Shown here piece by piece: positions 6,719 through 15,211 of a DNA stretch of 64,000 nt. Each line of letters begins with the position of its first letter. The first letter of the stretch is position 1. Origin of the DNA: an uncultured Myxococcales bacterium. Its GTDB lineage: Bacteria; Myxococcota; Myxococcia; Myxococcales; Myxococcaceae. The notes under the pieces were generated by a model, which was not told where the DNA came from, ran no database searches, and worked only from the letters and a program-made list of their open reading frames with translations. The stretch covers positions 62,001-126,000 of the forward strand of contig CALJKW010000025.1 in assembly GCA_937980205.1 (NCBI GenBank). The letters run 5' to 3'. The position numbers and the translations under genes are program-made.

Positions 6719-8821
6719 TCAGAACGTCGGCAGGCAGGCCCCGAACGCGCAGCTGCCGTTGCCCGTGAAGCAGCAGTCGGCCGCGGAGCTGCACGACGCC
6801 AAGCTCTCGACGCTTACGCAATAGCATGCGTTCTGCGTGGTGCCGGGAGGCATCCTGCACTGGAACCGCCCGGTGCAATCGGCGGCCCCAGAGCACGTCT
6901 TGAAGCACCTGCCCGTCGCATCGTTGGCGAACTCGCCACAAGTCTCTCCCATTGGGCACGTGCGATCGAAGCGGTTGCATGCCGTGAAGCAGAAACCACT
7001 GCTCCCGAGGAAGTTCTGCTTCTCGCAGTTTCCGGACTCGCAGTTACTGTCCGAGGTGCAGGCGGCGCTGGTCTTCGAGCGGCCCTTGTCCCTGTTCTCG
7101 CACTTGCGGCTCCACAGATTGCAGCCCACGTTGCCGCCGGTGGTGGCGCAATCCGCGTCCGAGTTGCAGAGCGGCTTGCACGAGCTCCTTCGGCCATCGT
7201 CGTCGCATGCCTGGCCGCTCCGGCAACCGGACGACCCCGAGCACTCACGGCGACAGAAGTTGCCGAACTCATCGTTGACGCACGTGCTGCCGGCCGTGCA
7301 TCCGGTGCTGACTCCGTTGCTGTCGCGACTGCACGCCCCCGAGTTCGTGCAGTAGCCGTTCGGCGGGCCGCTGGCCTCGACGACGCAGTGGCCGCCCGCA
7401 CACTGCGCCGCGCTGTTGCACGCCGAGCCGTTCGGCAGGTTCGTGCAGCCGGGCGTGCCGCTGCACGCCGAGTCGTTGCAGTCGACCGCGCGGTTGCAGT
7501 TGTCGTCGATGCCGTTGCCGCAGATCTCGGTGCCCGCGCCGGTGCAGTCGGAGTCGGCGCAGTCGCGCGCGCCGTCTCCGTCGTTGTCGAGGCCGTCGGT
7601 GCAGACCGTCTCGCGCTTGCCGCCGTTCGCGAGGCACGCACACCCGGCGCCGCACGCCTGGCCGGTGCAGTCGGGGTCGAAGCAGTCGCGGTCACCGTCG
7701 TTGTCGTTGTCGATGTTGTCGTTGCAGTTCGAAGGCGCCTCGGGCGAGCCGTTGCCGCAGCCCTGGGCGGCGCCGTTGCAGTCGGCGGTGTCGGCGCAGT
7801 CTTTGAGGCCGTCGCCGTCGTTGTCGAGGCGGTCGTTGCAGAGGGTCTCTCTCCTGCCGCCCATGCAGACGCAGCCGTTGCCGCACGAGGTGCCCGAGCA
7901 GTCGGTGTCGTTGCAGTCCGACTGGCCGTCCATGTCGTTGTCCTGGCCGTCGTCGCAGAGCGTCTCTCGCTTGTTCGGCGTCACGCACTGGCAGCCGGTG
8001 CCGCAGGGCAGCATGTTGCAGTTCGAGTCGCCGCAGTCGGACAGACCGTCGCCGTCGTTGTCGGCTCCGTCGGAGCACAGCGTCTCGGCCTTCATCATCG
8101 AGATGCAGGTGCAGCCGGTGCCGCACGACTGCATGTTGCAGTCGGTGTCGAGGCAGTCGGCGCTGCCGTCGCTGTCGTTGTCGACGCCGTCTCCGCAGGG
8201 GCCCTCGCCGCGCATGCCGTTGCGGCACGCGCAGCCGTTGCCGCAGATGAGCCCCTCGCAGTCGGGGTCCATGCAGTCTGAGGGGCCGTCGCCGTCGTTG
8301 TCGGCGCCGTCTCCGCACGAGGTCTCGGCCTTGGTGCCGCCGTCGGTGCACGAGCAGCCGGTGCCGCAGGCCTGGCCGAGGCAGTTGGCGATGTCGGGGC
8401 AGTCGATCTTCCCGTTCAGGTCGTTGTCGATGCCGTCGGCGCAGTTGCCGGCCTCGGCGCCGCCGTCTCCGCAGTGCGGGCGGCCGTGGCAGTCTTCGTC
8501 CTGGCAGTCGACCTTCTGATCCAGATCATCGTCGACGCCGTTGTCGCAGGTCTCGACCTTGATGCACGCCGTGTCCGACGCACAGTCGCTGTCGGCGCAG
8601 TCGATCTTGCCGTTGCTGTTGTCGTCGACGCCGTTGGTGCAGTTCTCGAAGATTTGGATGCAGAAGCGGTCGTTGAAGCAGTCGGGGTCGGCGCAGTCGG
8701 TCTTTCCGTCGCCGTCGTTGTCCTTGGAGTCCCCACAGACCTCCTTCGGCATCATCATCTGGCCGTTACCGGTACAGGACACGCCCCCGAGGAGGGCGAT
8801 GAGGACGAGGGAGCGCGCCAC
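6719..8821 (-). CDS. Lipoprotein with twelve MopE-like metal-binding repeats and a Cys-rich C-terminus
   Basis: The product is 700 residues from a GTG at 8821. A longer frame exists upstream but shows no coding character and would overlap the divergent gene. The N-terminus has a lipobox (ALLGGVSC). Twelve repeats follow of the form CxDGxDNDxDGxxDCxDxDC, for example CGDGVDNDSDGSADC; this is the pattern of the putative metal-binding MopE motif. Spacing CGNGCAC or CGTGCTC loops separate most units. The last 230 residues are a second Cys-rich region without the Asp repeats. It is predicted to be surface-exposed and to bind divalent metal, probably Ca or Cu. It diverges from the gene at 8846 across 24 bp. 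Confidence 0.88.
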   Translation of the reverse strand: MARSLVLIALLGGVSCTGNGQMMMPKEVCGDSKDNDGDGKTDCADPDCFNDRFCIQIFENCTNGVDDNSNGKIDCADSDCASDTACIKVETCDNGVDDDLDQKVDCQDEDCHGRPHCGDGGAEAGNCADGIDNDLNGKIDCPDIANCLGQACGTGCSCTDGGTKAETSCGDGADNDGDGPSDCMDPDCEGLICGNGCACRNGMRGEGPCGDGVDNDSDGSADCLDTDCNMQSCGTGCTCISMMKAETLCSDGADNDGDGLSDCGDSNCNMLPCGTGCQCVTPNKRETLCDDGQDNDMDGQSDCNDTDCSGTSCGNGCVCMGGRRETLCNDRLDNDGDGLKDCADTADCNGAAQGCGNGSPEAPSNCNDNIDNDNDGDRDCFDPDCTGQACGAGCACLANGGKRETVCTDGLDNDGDGARDCADSDCTGAGTEICGNGIDDNCNRAVDCNDSACSGTPGCTNLPNGSACNSAAQCAGGHCVVEASGPPNGYCTNSGACSRDSNGVSTGCTAGSTCVNDEFGNFCRRECSGSSGCRSGQACDDDGRRSSCKPLCNSDADCATTGGNVGCNLWSRKCENRDKGRSKTSAACTSDSNCESGNCEKQNFLGSSGFCFTACNRFDRTCPMGETCGEFANDATGRCFKTCSGAADCTGRFQCRMPPGTTQNACYCVSVESLASCSSAADCCFTGNGSCAFGACLPTF

Positions 8822-8845
8822 GACGCCGCTATACCATACGCAGGT

Positions 8846-9574
8846 ATGACACTTGTGATGGTGGCGTGGTTGGTCGTGTGTCAGGCGCCCGAGGCCCCCT
8901 CGGCCCCCGTGGAAGAGGGCGAGCCCCCGGCGCAGGCGGCTCCCCAGGAGGCCCCGGCCGAGGCGGTGCAGGCTCCCTCGGCGGTGCGGGTGGACCCGGG
9001 CTGGGCGAAGGAGGGCGCCGTCGCCGGCTTCGCGCTCTCGGCGGTGCCGTTCGGCCTCGGGGTCGCCTCGGTGGTGGCGATGTGGGCGGGCAACCAGACC
9101 GCGCAGGACTGGCTGCAGGTGGCCGCCGGCGTGTCGGCGCCGCTGGTGGCGCTGGTGCCGACGTTCGGCAGCCGCTCTGCGACGCTCGCGAACGACGAGC
9201 TGACGCTCCGGCCGCGCCTGTTCCGCGTCATCGGCTGGGTGATGACCATCTACGGCGCCGTCGGCCTCATCTCGAGCTTCGCGATCGGCCGGCTGTGGGG
9301 GTGGATCGGGGAGCAGGCGAACTTCAACTGGGGCACCATCAGCGGCGGGAACCGGAACATCGAGAACACGGCCATGGTGGTCGGCCGCGTGGTGAACACG
9401 TTCACCACGATGTGGTCGGTGCTCGTGTCGGTCGCCGGCATCTGGTTCATCTCCGCGAGCGCGAACATCTCGCACACCCGCGCGACGGACCCGCAGTTCC
9501 TGCCCTCGGTGGCGGTGATGCCGATGCCGGGTGGTGGAGTCGCCGCCAGCGCGTCACTGACAGGACGATTCTGA
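8846..9574 (+). CDS. Multi-pass membrane protein, unknown function
   Basis: The product is 242 residues from the ATG at 8846. After a short hydrophobic start and a Pro/Ala/Glu-rich stretch come about four transmembrane segments, including FALSAVPFGLGVASVVAMW, VIGWVMTIYGAVGLISSFA and WSVLVSVAGIWFISASA. The C-terminus reads PSVAVMPMPGGGVAASASL and ends in F, which is common in proteins annotated only as hypothetical membrane proteins in myxobacteria. No family is recognised. Its 3' end lies 71 bp before the insertion sequence. Confidence 0.7.
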   Translation: MTLVMVAWLVVCQAPEAPSAPVEEGEPPAQAAPQEAPAEAVQAPSAVRVDPGWAKEGAVAGFALSAVPFGLGVASVVAMWAGNQTAQDWLQVAAGVSAPLVALVPTFGSRSATLANDELTLRPRLFRVIGWVMTIYGAVGLISSFAIGRLWGWIGEQANFNWGTISGGNRNIENTAMVVGRVVNTFTTMWSVLVSVAGIWFISASANISHTRATDPQFLPSVAVMPMPGGGVAASASLTGRF

Positions 9575-9645
9575 GCGACGGGACCGCGGTGGCGAGCGCG
9601 TACGCCTCGGCGTCGATGAAGTCATCTGCGCTCCAAGAGCGATCG

Positions 9646-9667
9646 CTAGGACATCAATCGGTTTGAA
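9646..9667 (+). repeat. Left terminal inverted repeat of the IS
   Basis: The 22-bp left end begins CTAGGACATCAATCGG. It matches the complement of the right end at 20 of 22 positions. Confidence 0.85.
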
Positions 9668-9687
9668 GGCGATCTGATCGCGCCCGG

Positions 9688-11267
9688 TTAGGCCGCTTGT
9701 TTGCGGCGGATCGTCTCCAGGTTCTGGATTGCCGCAGCTCGGCGCACCGCGAACAGGTTTTTCCGAAGCCCGATGTAGCGAGCCCGTCGACCGGTGCGGC
9801 GAACGAGATGCGCCAAGCGGTGCTCGACCTTTGTTCGCTGCCGAAGTTTCGCTCGGCCGGCTGGCGTTCGTAGCTGCTTACGAAGGCGATGTTGCAGCGG
9901 CTCGTCGAGCGCGATCGCGACGTAGCGCCCTTGTTTCGACGACGTGCACATCGTGCGTACTGGGCACTTCGCGCAGATGTCGACGTCGAAGCAGACCTTC
10001 TGGGCCCAGGAAGAAGCTCTTCGTCTGGCCCACCCGGACAGCTGATGGTTCTGGCTCTCATGTCGATGTCGAAGTCAGACTTCGAGAAGCGGTTGCCATT
10101 CGCCCGATCGTGCGGCTTGCAGAAGATGGCCGCGCCCGCAGCGTTGCGCTGCCTGATGGCTTCGCTCGTCACGTAGCCACGGTCCACGTACATCTCTCCG
10201 ATCGTGAAGCCCTGATTCTCGATGTCCTGCAGCAACGGCTCGGCTGCGGTCGCCTCTTGCCGGTTCGCTGGCACCAGTGCCGCTGAGAGGATGAGGTCGG
10301 TGTCGAGGTCCGTCGAAAGGTGCTGTTTGTAACCGTTGAAGAGCTTGTTCCGGTTCTTTCGCCCATGCCGCATGTCGGGGTCCTCCACCGAGACGCGGCG
10401 ATCGGGCGCGACTCCTTCTCGGATGCGTTGACCGCCACCGTCAGGATCCGGCTCGAGGTTCTGCTCGCGGATCTTCGCGAGCGTTTCGACATGCACATCG
10501 AGTGGCGGTTTCTTGAGCTCTTCTGGCAACTCTCGCTTCAGCCAAGCACTCAGTGCATCGAGCTGCTTCAGCAGACGATTGAGCGCTTCATGCTTCGAGT
10601 CGTCGTCTCCCCAATCGATGTCGAGAGCCTTCTTCACGCTCGACTCGAGCAAAAGCGAGCACCCAGCCTTGTCGCAGATTCGCTCCAAAGGCCACTTCAA
10701 GAGTCCAGCAGCGCATTCGGCGACCTTGCGCGCAGCATGAGCCAGAAGATTGAAAGTGTCTTCGACGCGGCCGGCTCCTTCGAGAGGTGCCGAGTCCATC
10801 GCCACGCGAAGATTCTTCGGCAGCTTCTTCCAGTCGAACTCCTTCGTCGCTTTAGCGATCTCGATCGTGCGCTCGAGTAGCCGGCGATCCATGTCCGCGC
10901 GCACGAACCGCTGCCTGAAGTCAGCGAAGGCACCTTGAGAGAAAACGTTCTCGGTGGCGCCGACGCAGTCGAGGACCATCTGGACGCTCGCATCGAGCGC
11001 AGTCAGCCGCACCATTTCCGCATCCGACACGTTCAGGTACCCCTGCACCAGCGTCGCGATCGCCATCAGCCCCGGCGCGATAGGCGCTTTGCCCGCCCCC
11101 GTGTCCCGATAGAGCGCCGCCAGCTCGTCTTGGAGACGGTCGTCGACGATCTCGTGACGATGCACTCGAAGAAAGACCAGCAGGGTCCGCACCCGCTTCA
11201 GGTGCCGGACGATGACCTGCTCCTGCTTTGAGAGTTCCACTCTCGGCTTCCACCGCTCGATGGCCAA
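9688..11267 (-). pseudogene. IS1182-family transposase, two frameshifts
   Basis: The N-terminal 400 or so residues run from 11267. They include the family N-terminus (QDELAALYRDTGAGKAPIAP), a DDE-type MDSAPLEGAG and the second Asp in MYVDRGYV. The frame then shifts near 10029-10033, continues in the next frame (QTKSFFLGP), and shifts again near 9996-10003 into the frame ending at 9688. That frame holds KVCFDVDICAKCP, the catalytic Glu segment KVEHRLAHLV and RYIGLRKNLF. Two apparent single-base insertions, both in G/C runs, account for this. Either the gene is dead or the runs contain sequencing errors. Confidence 0.85.
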
Positions 11268-11353
11268 GAGTCCTCCCGCGCAAACCAGCTGCGCGAACAG
11301 ATCACGACGCGCTCCAGCGGTCGATCGCCCTAAGTGATCGACTCGGCTACTGA

Positions 11354-11375
11354 TTCAACCCGATCGATGTCCTAG
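11354..11375 (-). repeat. Right terminal inverted repeat of the IS
   Basis: The 22-bp right end, read on the minus strand, begins CTAGGACATCGATCGGG. It pairs with the left end at 9646-9667. Confidence 0.85.
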
Positions 11376-11454
11376 GCGCGCTGCGGTTACCACAGAGGGG
11401 TCTCCTAGGAGGGGTCTCTGCGTCGACGGCGTACCCCACAGCAGCGTCGCGTAG

Positions 11455-11469
11455 ACACCATCGTGGTGT
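11455..11469. terminator. Small perfect hairpin downstream of the pentapeptide gene
   Basis: ACACCA-TCG-TGGTGT is a perfect 6-bp stem with a 3-bp loop. It lies 8 bp past the stop of the minus-strand pentapeptide gene. No T-run follows, so a terminator role is only possible. The direct repeat AGGGGTCTC also occurs twice between here and the IS end. Confidence 0.3.
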
Positions 11470-11477
11470 TTCGGCCT

Positions 11478-12392
11478 CTAGTGACGCATTGCTTCCGCAA
11501 TGCGGGCGACGACATCCACCAGACCCTCGTCACCACAGCTAGAAATGTCTTCCTTGTGTATGACTCCAACTACTTGGTTTGAGCCTCGCCACTTTCGGAG
11601 CATCTCGACGATCGCAAGTAGAGACTTAGATGCACTGTCCTTCCGATCGCTGAGATGAGAAACCAAGGCGTCAAGAGTCCGAGCGTAGTTCCGGAGTACA
11701 ATATGGCTGTCACTCGCCGGCCAGACTATCGTCGTCATGTCGAGCCCCCGGAACTCAACGTACCGCAAGTCCGCACGACTGAAATCTACGCGCGTCATCT
11801 CATTCGGCGGCAGCGTCTCTCCGCGAAAGCCACTACGGTAGAACATCACGTCCGAAAGCGGGCCCACAAAGACACAGTCGACAAAAGCACTCCCCTGAAA
11901 GTCGACGCCGTTAAGCCGCGCGTGGTCAAATAGGCAGCCTCGAAACTCGGCGGATAGATAGTTCGACCCGCGCAAGTCTGCACGCGTGAAGTCGACGTTC
12001 TCAAAGACATTCCGGCGGCCCCCAACTTCGACCGCGCCCAAAGCGGCAGTGCGCAGGTCGGCTTCAACAAATGATGTGTTGAAGATCCGCGTACCCCAGA
12101 GCCGCCAGTCGCGGCAGTCCGCCCCCACAAATTTACAATTCTCTATCCGCATCCCATGCAGCCTGAATGAGCGCAGTCGGCTCTGGCTGAGATCCAGATC
12201 GCGCCATTGCGCATTGTCTATAATGACACAGTCGACAGTCGACACAGACGAGGACCGCTTGTGTCTGTCGCCGGAAGGCGCGACGGAATTGCGCAAATCG
12301 AGACGTCCGTCCACGAGTGTGCCCGCAGAAGAATCCAAGCTCTGCCCAGCGATTAACTTGGAAAACAAACGATCTGCCGGCGAACAATTCAC
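11478..12392 (-). CDS. Pentapeptide-repeat protein, probably acquired
   Basis: The product is 304 residues from a GTG at 12392 with a GGGAG ribosome site 6 bp upstream; a stop in frame further up limits longer starts. Residues about 50-230 carry degenerate A(D/N)LXX-type pentapeptide repeats, such as FVGADCRDW, FTRADLRGSNY, FDHARLNGVDF and FSRADLRYVEF, which fold as a right-handed beta-helix. The C-terminal 70 residues are a separate helical region. Codon use is clearly less GC-rich than its neighbours (many AAT, ATA, TTG and GAA codons), and it sits next to an IS, so horizontal transfer is likely. Function is unknown; the DNA-mimic role of Qnr-like members is not implied. Confidence 0.82.
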   Translation of the reverse strand: MNCSPADRLFSKLIAGQSLDSSAGTLVDGRLDLRNSVAPSGDRHKRSSSVSTVDCVIIDNAQWRDLDLSQSRLRSFRLHGMRIENCKFVGADCRDWRLWGTRIFNTSFVEADLRTAALGAVEVGGRRNVFENVDFTRADLRGSNYLSAEFRGCLFDHARLNGVDFQGSAFVDCVFVGPLSDVMFYRSGFRGETLPPNEMTRVDFSRADLRYVEFRGLDMTTIVWPASDSHIVLRNYARTLDALVSHLSDRKDSASKSLLAIVEMLRKWRGSNQVVGVIHKEDISSCGDEGLVDVVARIAEAMRH

Positions 12393-12639
12393 CCGTAGCT
12401 CCCATGAGGAAAGAGATTCCGGTGCCGAATCGCCCAGGATACTTGTCCAGGGGCCATCGACGCAGCGTCGTCAATTTCAGCACGTTCGAACTGGCGCATG
12501 AGAACGTTAGGACTAAGCCTGAGCGACGGGGTGATATTCAAGCGTCCAATGTGGGCATACATGGCTTCGCGTCAGAGCATCTTCGCGAGAGGCGCTTCAC
12601 CGGGCCGTTGCAGCCGGCGTGGGATCGAGTCGCCGGCAT

Positions 12640-13749
12640 TCATCGCTGAAGCGCGGCCCTGAACTGCTTGGCGCGCTGCAGCGCCCGCTCGATGTCGTCG
12701 GCCCGCACCACGAAGTGGCCCATCTTCCGCTTCGCGCGCGCCTCGCGCTTGCCGTACGTGTAGACCTCGACGACCTCGGGGAAGTCGCGCAGGCACGACA
12801 GGTCGAGCGCGCCGCCGTTGCGACCCTGCGAAAGCCACACGTCGCCGAGCAGCTGCCCCATCACCCACGCGCCCGGGTTCATCGCCGGCACCGGAGGCGG
12901 CAGCCCGCACAGCACCCGCGCCAGCGCGTCGAACTGGCTCGTGCTGCACGCCTCGCGCGTCACGTGGCCGGAGTTGTGGGTCCGCGGCGCCAGCTCGTTC
13001 ACGTACAGCTCGCCGCCGGCCACGAAGAACTCGACGGTGAGCAGCCCCTCGACGTTCAGCTTCCGCGCGATGCCGAGCGCGGTCTGTTTCGCCTTCTTCG
13101 CCAGCTCCGCGTCGATGCGCGCCGGCAGCAGCGTGAAGTCGAGCACGTGCTCGTGGTGCAGGTTCTCGAAGACGTCGAACACCTGCTCCTGGCCAGCGCC
13201 GCGCGCGACGATGCACGACACCTCGGTCTGCAGGTCGAGCTTCTCCTCGAGCACCGCGGGGCCGACGCCGGTCGCGTCGTCGGGGCTGCGCAGCACCGAC
13301 TGGCCCTTGCCGTCGTAGCCGCCGAGCACGCTCTTCACGATGCAGGGGAAGCCGACCTCCATCGCGGCGGCGCGAATCTCCTCGCCCGGCGCCACCGCGC
13401 GGTGCTTCACGGTGCGAAAGCCGTGGTCCGCGAGGAACTTCTTCTCCAGCGCGCGGTGCTGGGACGTGCGCAGCACCTCGAGCGACGGCTTGAGCTTCGA
13501 CGCGTAGGCCGCCAGCGGCGCCGACGGCACGTTCTCCGAGTCGAACGTCACCGCGTCGCAGCGGCCGAACAGCTCCTCGAGCGCCTCGGCGTCGTCGTAC
13601 GCGGCCTCGAGCACGCCGGCGAGCCGACGCGCGCACGGAGCGTCGGGGTCCTTCTCCAGCACCGTCACGTCGGCGCCGAGGTGGTGCAGCGACTCGGCGA
13701 GCATGAGCCCGAGCTGGCCCCCGCCCAGGATTCCGATGCGCGGGCTCAT
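12640..13749 (-). CDS. purK: 5-(carboxyamino)imidazole ribonucleotide synthase
   Basis: The product is 369 residues, the usual PurK length. It opens with the family signature IGILGGGQLGLMLAESLHHLG, then TFDSENVP and the ATP-grasp core (EVGFPCIVKSVLGGYDGKGQ). The later ATP-grasp strand VEFFVAGGELYVNELAPR, with RTHNSGHVTREAC, carries metal and nucleotide ligands. It carboxylates AIR with ATP and bicarbonate in de novo purine synthesis. It overlaps purE by 4 bp and lies downstream of it, so the two form one operon. The 247 bp to the pentapeptide gene hold no recognised gene. Confidence 0.96.
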   Translation of the reverse strand: MSPRIGILGGGQLGLMLAESLHHLGADVTVLEKDPDAPCARRLAGVLEAAYDDAEALEELFGRCDAVTFDSENVPSAPLAAYASKLKPSLEVLRTSQHRALEKKFLADHGFRTVKHRAVAPGEEIRAAAMEVGFPCIVKSVLGGYDGKGQSVLRSPDDATGVGPAVLEEKLDLQTEVSCIVARGAGQEQVFDVFENLHHEHVLDFTLLPARIDAELAKKAKQTALGIARKLNVEGLLTVEFFVAGGELYVNELAPRTHNSGHVTREACSTSQFDALARVLCGLPPPVPAMNPGAWVMGQLLGDVWLSQGRNGGALDLSCLRDFPEVVEVYTYGKREARAKRKMGHFVVRADDIERALQRAKQFRAALQR

Positions 13750-14249
13750 CGCTTCTTGCCGGCTTCACCGAGCATCGCCGTCGACTCCATCGACTTCTTC
13801 GCCGCCGCGTCCCGGTACGCGACGAGCTTCTTCCTCAGCTTCGCGTCGTCGACGGCGAGCATGCGCACCGCGAACAGCGCCGCGTTCGTCGCGCCCGCCT
13901 GGCCGATGGCGAACGTCGCCGTCGGCACGCCCGCGGGCATCTGCACGATGCTGTACAGGCTGTCGACGCCCGAGAGCGCCTTCGACTGCACCGGGACTCC
14001 GAGCACCGGCAGCGTGGTGAGCGACGACACCATGCCCGGCAGGTGAGCAGCCCCGCCGGCGCCCGCGATGATGATGCGGACTCCGCGCGCCGCCGCCGCC
14101 TTCGCGAACTCGAACATCGCCTCGGGCGTGCGGTGCGCCGACACCACCTTCACCTCGTGCGCGATGCCGAACTGCTCGAGAATCTCTGCCGCCGCGCGCA
14201 TCGTTTCGAAGTCCGAGGCGCTGCCCATGATGATGGAGACTGTCGGCAT
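13746..14249 (-). CDS. purE: 5-(carboxyamino)imidazole ribonucleotide mutase
   Basis: The product is 167 residues from the ATG at 14249 (MPTVSIIMGS); a longer in-frame start adds residues that do not belong to the family. Characteristic motifs are IIMGSASDFETM, VVSAHRTPEAMFEFA with the catalytic His, and GAGGAAHLPGMVSS followed by VPVQS. Class I PurE converts N5-CAIR to CAIR. The C-terminal GQAGATNAALFAVRML is also typical. It is coupled to purK through an ATGA overlap. Confidence 0.96.
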   Translation of the reverse strand: MPTVSIIMGSASDFETMRAAAEILEQFGIAHEVKVVSAHRTPEAMFEFAKAAAARGVRIIIAGAGGAAHLPGMVSSLTTLPVLGVPVQSKALSGVDSLYSIVQMPAGVPTATFAIGQAGATNAALFAVRMLAVDDAKLRKKLVAYRDAAAKKSMESTAMLGEAGKKR

Positions 14250-14268
14250 GAAGGGCGCGGACTGTACG

Positions 14269-14613
14269 TCATGGCGCTTGCTCGTGCACCGGCTCACCGC
14301 TCGCAGGAGACACGGTCCACACGTCTCCGTTCCACTCGCACACCGCGGTGAAGTCGTCGGCGCCGGCGTCTCGCAGCGAGTACGTGTACACGGCCTTCTC
14401 CGGAACCTTGACGCGCAGCTCGCTGAGCTCTTTCGCGTACGCGCCGTGCTGCTCGCGGTGCGCGCGCTGCGCCCAGAGGATGTCGCGCAGCACCACCTTG
14501 CACTCGTACGCCTTCGGACGCTCTTTGCGGCCGACGAAGCGCGAGACCGCGCCCGCGGTGCCGAGCAGCACCACGGCCCCGAAGACGAGCGCGAAGACGG
14601 TGCCGCGGTTCAC
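14269..14613 (-). CDS. Small membrane-anchored, pilin-like protein
   Basis: The product is 114 residues from a GTG. There is one N-terminal hydrophobic helix (TVFALVFGAVVLLGTAGAVS), then a soluble part with AYECKVVLRDILWAQRAHREQHGAYAKELSEL. That phrase resembles the alpha-helix/loop region of type IV pilin-like and GspG-like proteins, in which a short helix precedes a small beta-sheet (YTYSLRDAG, FTAVCEWNGDVWTV). No prepilin peptidase site precedes the helix, so it is probably not a true pilin. It lies 4 bp after the DUF2378 gene and 19 bp before purE, within a same-strand run. Confidence 0.65.
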   Translation of the reverse strand: MNRGTVFALVFGAVVLLGTAGAVSRFVGRKERPKAYECKVVLRDILWAQRAHREQHGAYAKELSELRVKVPEKAVYTYSLRDAGADDFTAVCEWNGDVWTVSPASGEPVHEQAP

Positions 14614-14617
14614 CTGC

Positions 14618-15172
14618 TCACTTCGTGCGCTTGAGCGTGTACGTGCAGGCGACGCCGTCGCGCTGCTTGATGCGCATCTCGTCCGTCCACCCGGGCATGA
14701 AGTCTTTCCCCGCCTCGATGAGGCCGGCGTAGAAGCCGGGCACGTCGCTCACGTCGCTGATCCACAGCTCGTGGCTGCGCTCGTCGAGCGTGGTCAGCTT
14801 CGTCTCGATGAAGTTCGCCCCGGTGCGCAGGTTGTTCGTCATGCGCTGCAGCGAGCGCGTGACGCCCATCACCTTCGCGGCGGCGAACATCGCCTTGCCC
14901 ATGAACGTCTCGGCGAACTGGCGCACCGTCCGCTCTCCGAGGTGCTTGTGCTGCTCCTCGGGGCTCTCGCCGGGCCACATGTCTCTGGACACCAGCCGCA
15001 CCGCCTGCGCCCAGTGCTCGGCGGGGTAGGCCGGGTCGACCGGCTTGCGGAAGTACATGCGCAGCTCGCCGAGCTGCTTCTCGGTCTCGGGCTTGATGTT
15101 GCCCTCGGCGGCCTTGAGCAGCGCCTCGATGGAGGACGCGAAGATGAGCTTCTGCTTGGCCGGCTCTGCCAT
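14618..15172 (-). CDS. DUF2378 (Myxococcus paralogous family) protein
   Basis: The product is 184 residues from MAEPAKQKLIFASS. The sequence follows the DUF2378/TIGR02265 pattern: a start with LIFASSIEALLKA, a middle with LGERTVRQFAETFMGKAMFAAAKVMG, then LRTGANF and a C-terminal ELWISDVSDVPGFYAGLIEAG. The family is largely confined to myxobacteria, with many paralogues per genome, and its function is unknown; a ligand-sensing fold has been suggested for related domains. This is one of the better taxonomic markers in the window. Confidence 0.85.
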   Translation of the reverse strand: MAEPAKQKLIFASSIEALLKAAEGNIKPETEKQLGELRMYFRKPVDPAYPAEHWAQAVRLVSRDMWPGESPEEQHKHLGERTVRQFAETFMGKAMFAAAKVMGVTRSLQRMTNNLRTGANFIETKLTTLDERSHELWISDVSDVPGFYAGLIEAGKDFMPGWTDEMRIKQRDGVACTYTLKRTK

Positions 15173-15211
15173 GGGTGCGCGCGACACCCTACGGCAAGCG
15201 CCGTGCGGTTT

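Larger units (their letters stand above)
9646..11375 (-). mobile_element. IS1182-like insertion sequence, transposase frameshifted
   Basis: The element is about 1.73 kb. Its ends are inverted repeats reading inward: CTAGGACATCAATCGGTTTG at the left and CTAGGACATCGATCGGGTTG at the right, 20 of 22 positions matching. CTAG occurs at both outer ends (9646-9649 and 11372-11375) and could be a 4-bp target duplication, which would put the element itself at 9650-11371. The single gene inside is on the minus strand. The flanks carry no obvious second copy. Confidence 0.85.

Noticed and set aside
9654..11267. Programmed frameshifting in the IS transposase
   Set aside because: Two separate single-base shifts in G/C runs are needed and no slippery heptamer was seen. 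A broken gene or sequencing error is more likely.
12133..12483. A 116-residue frame upstream of the pentapeptide gene
   Set aside because: It overlaps the pentapeptide gene in another frame and shows no repeat or family signal; the GTG start with ribosome site at 12392 is preferred.
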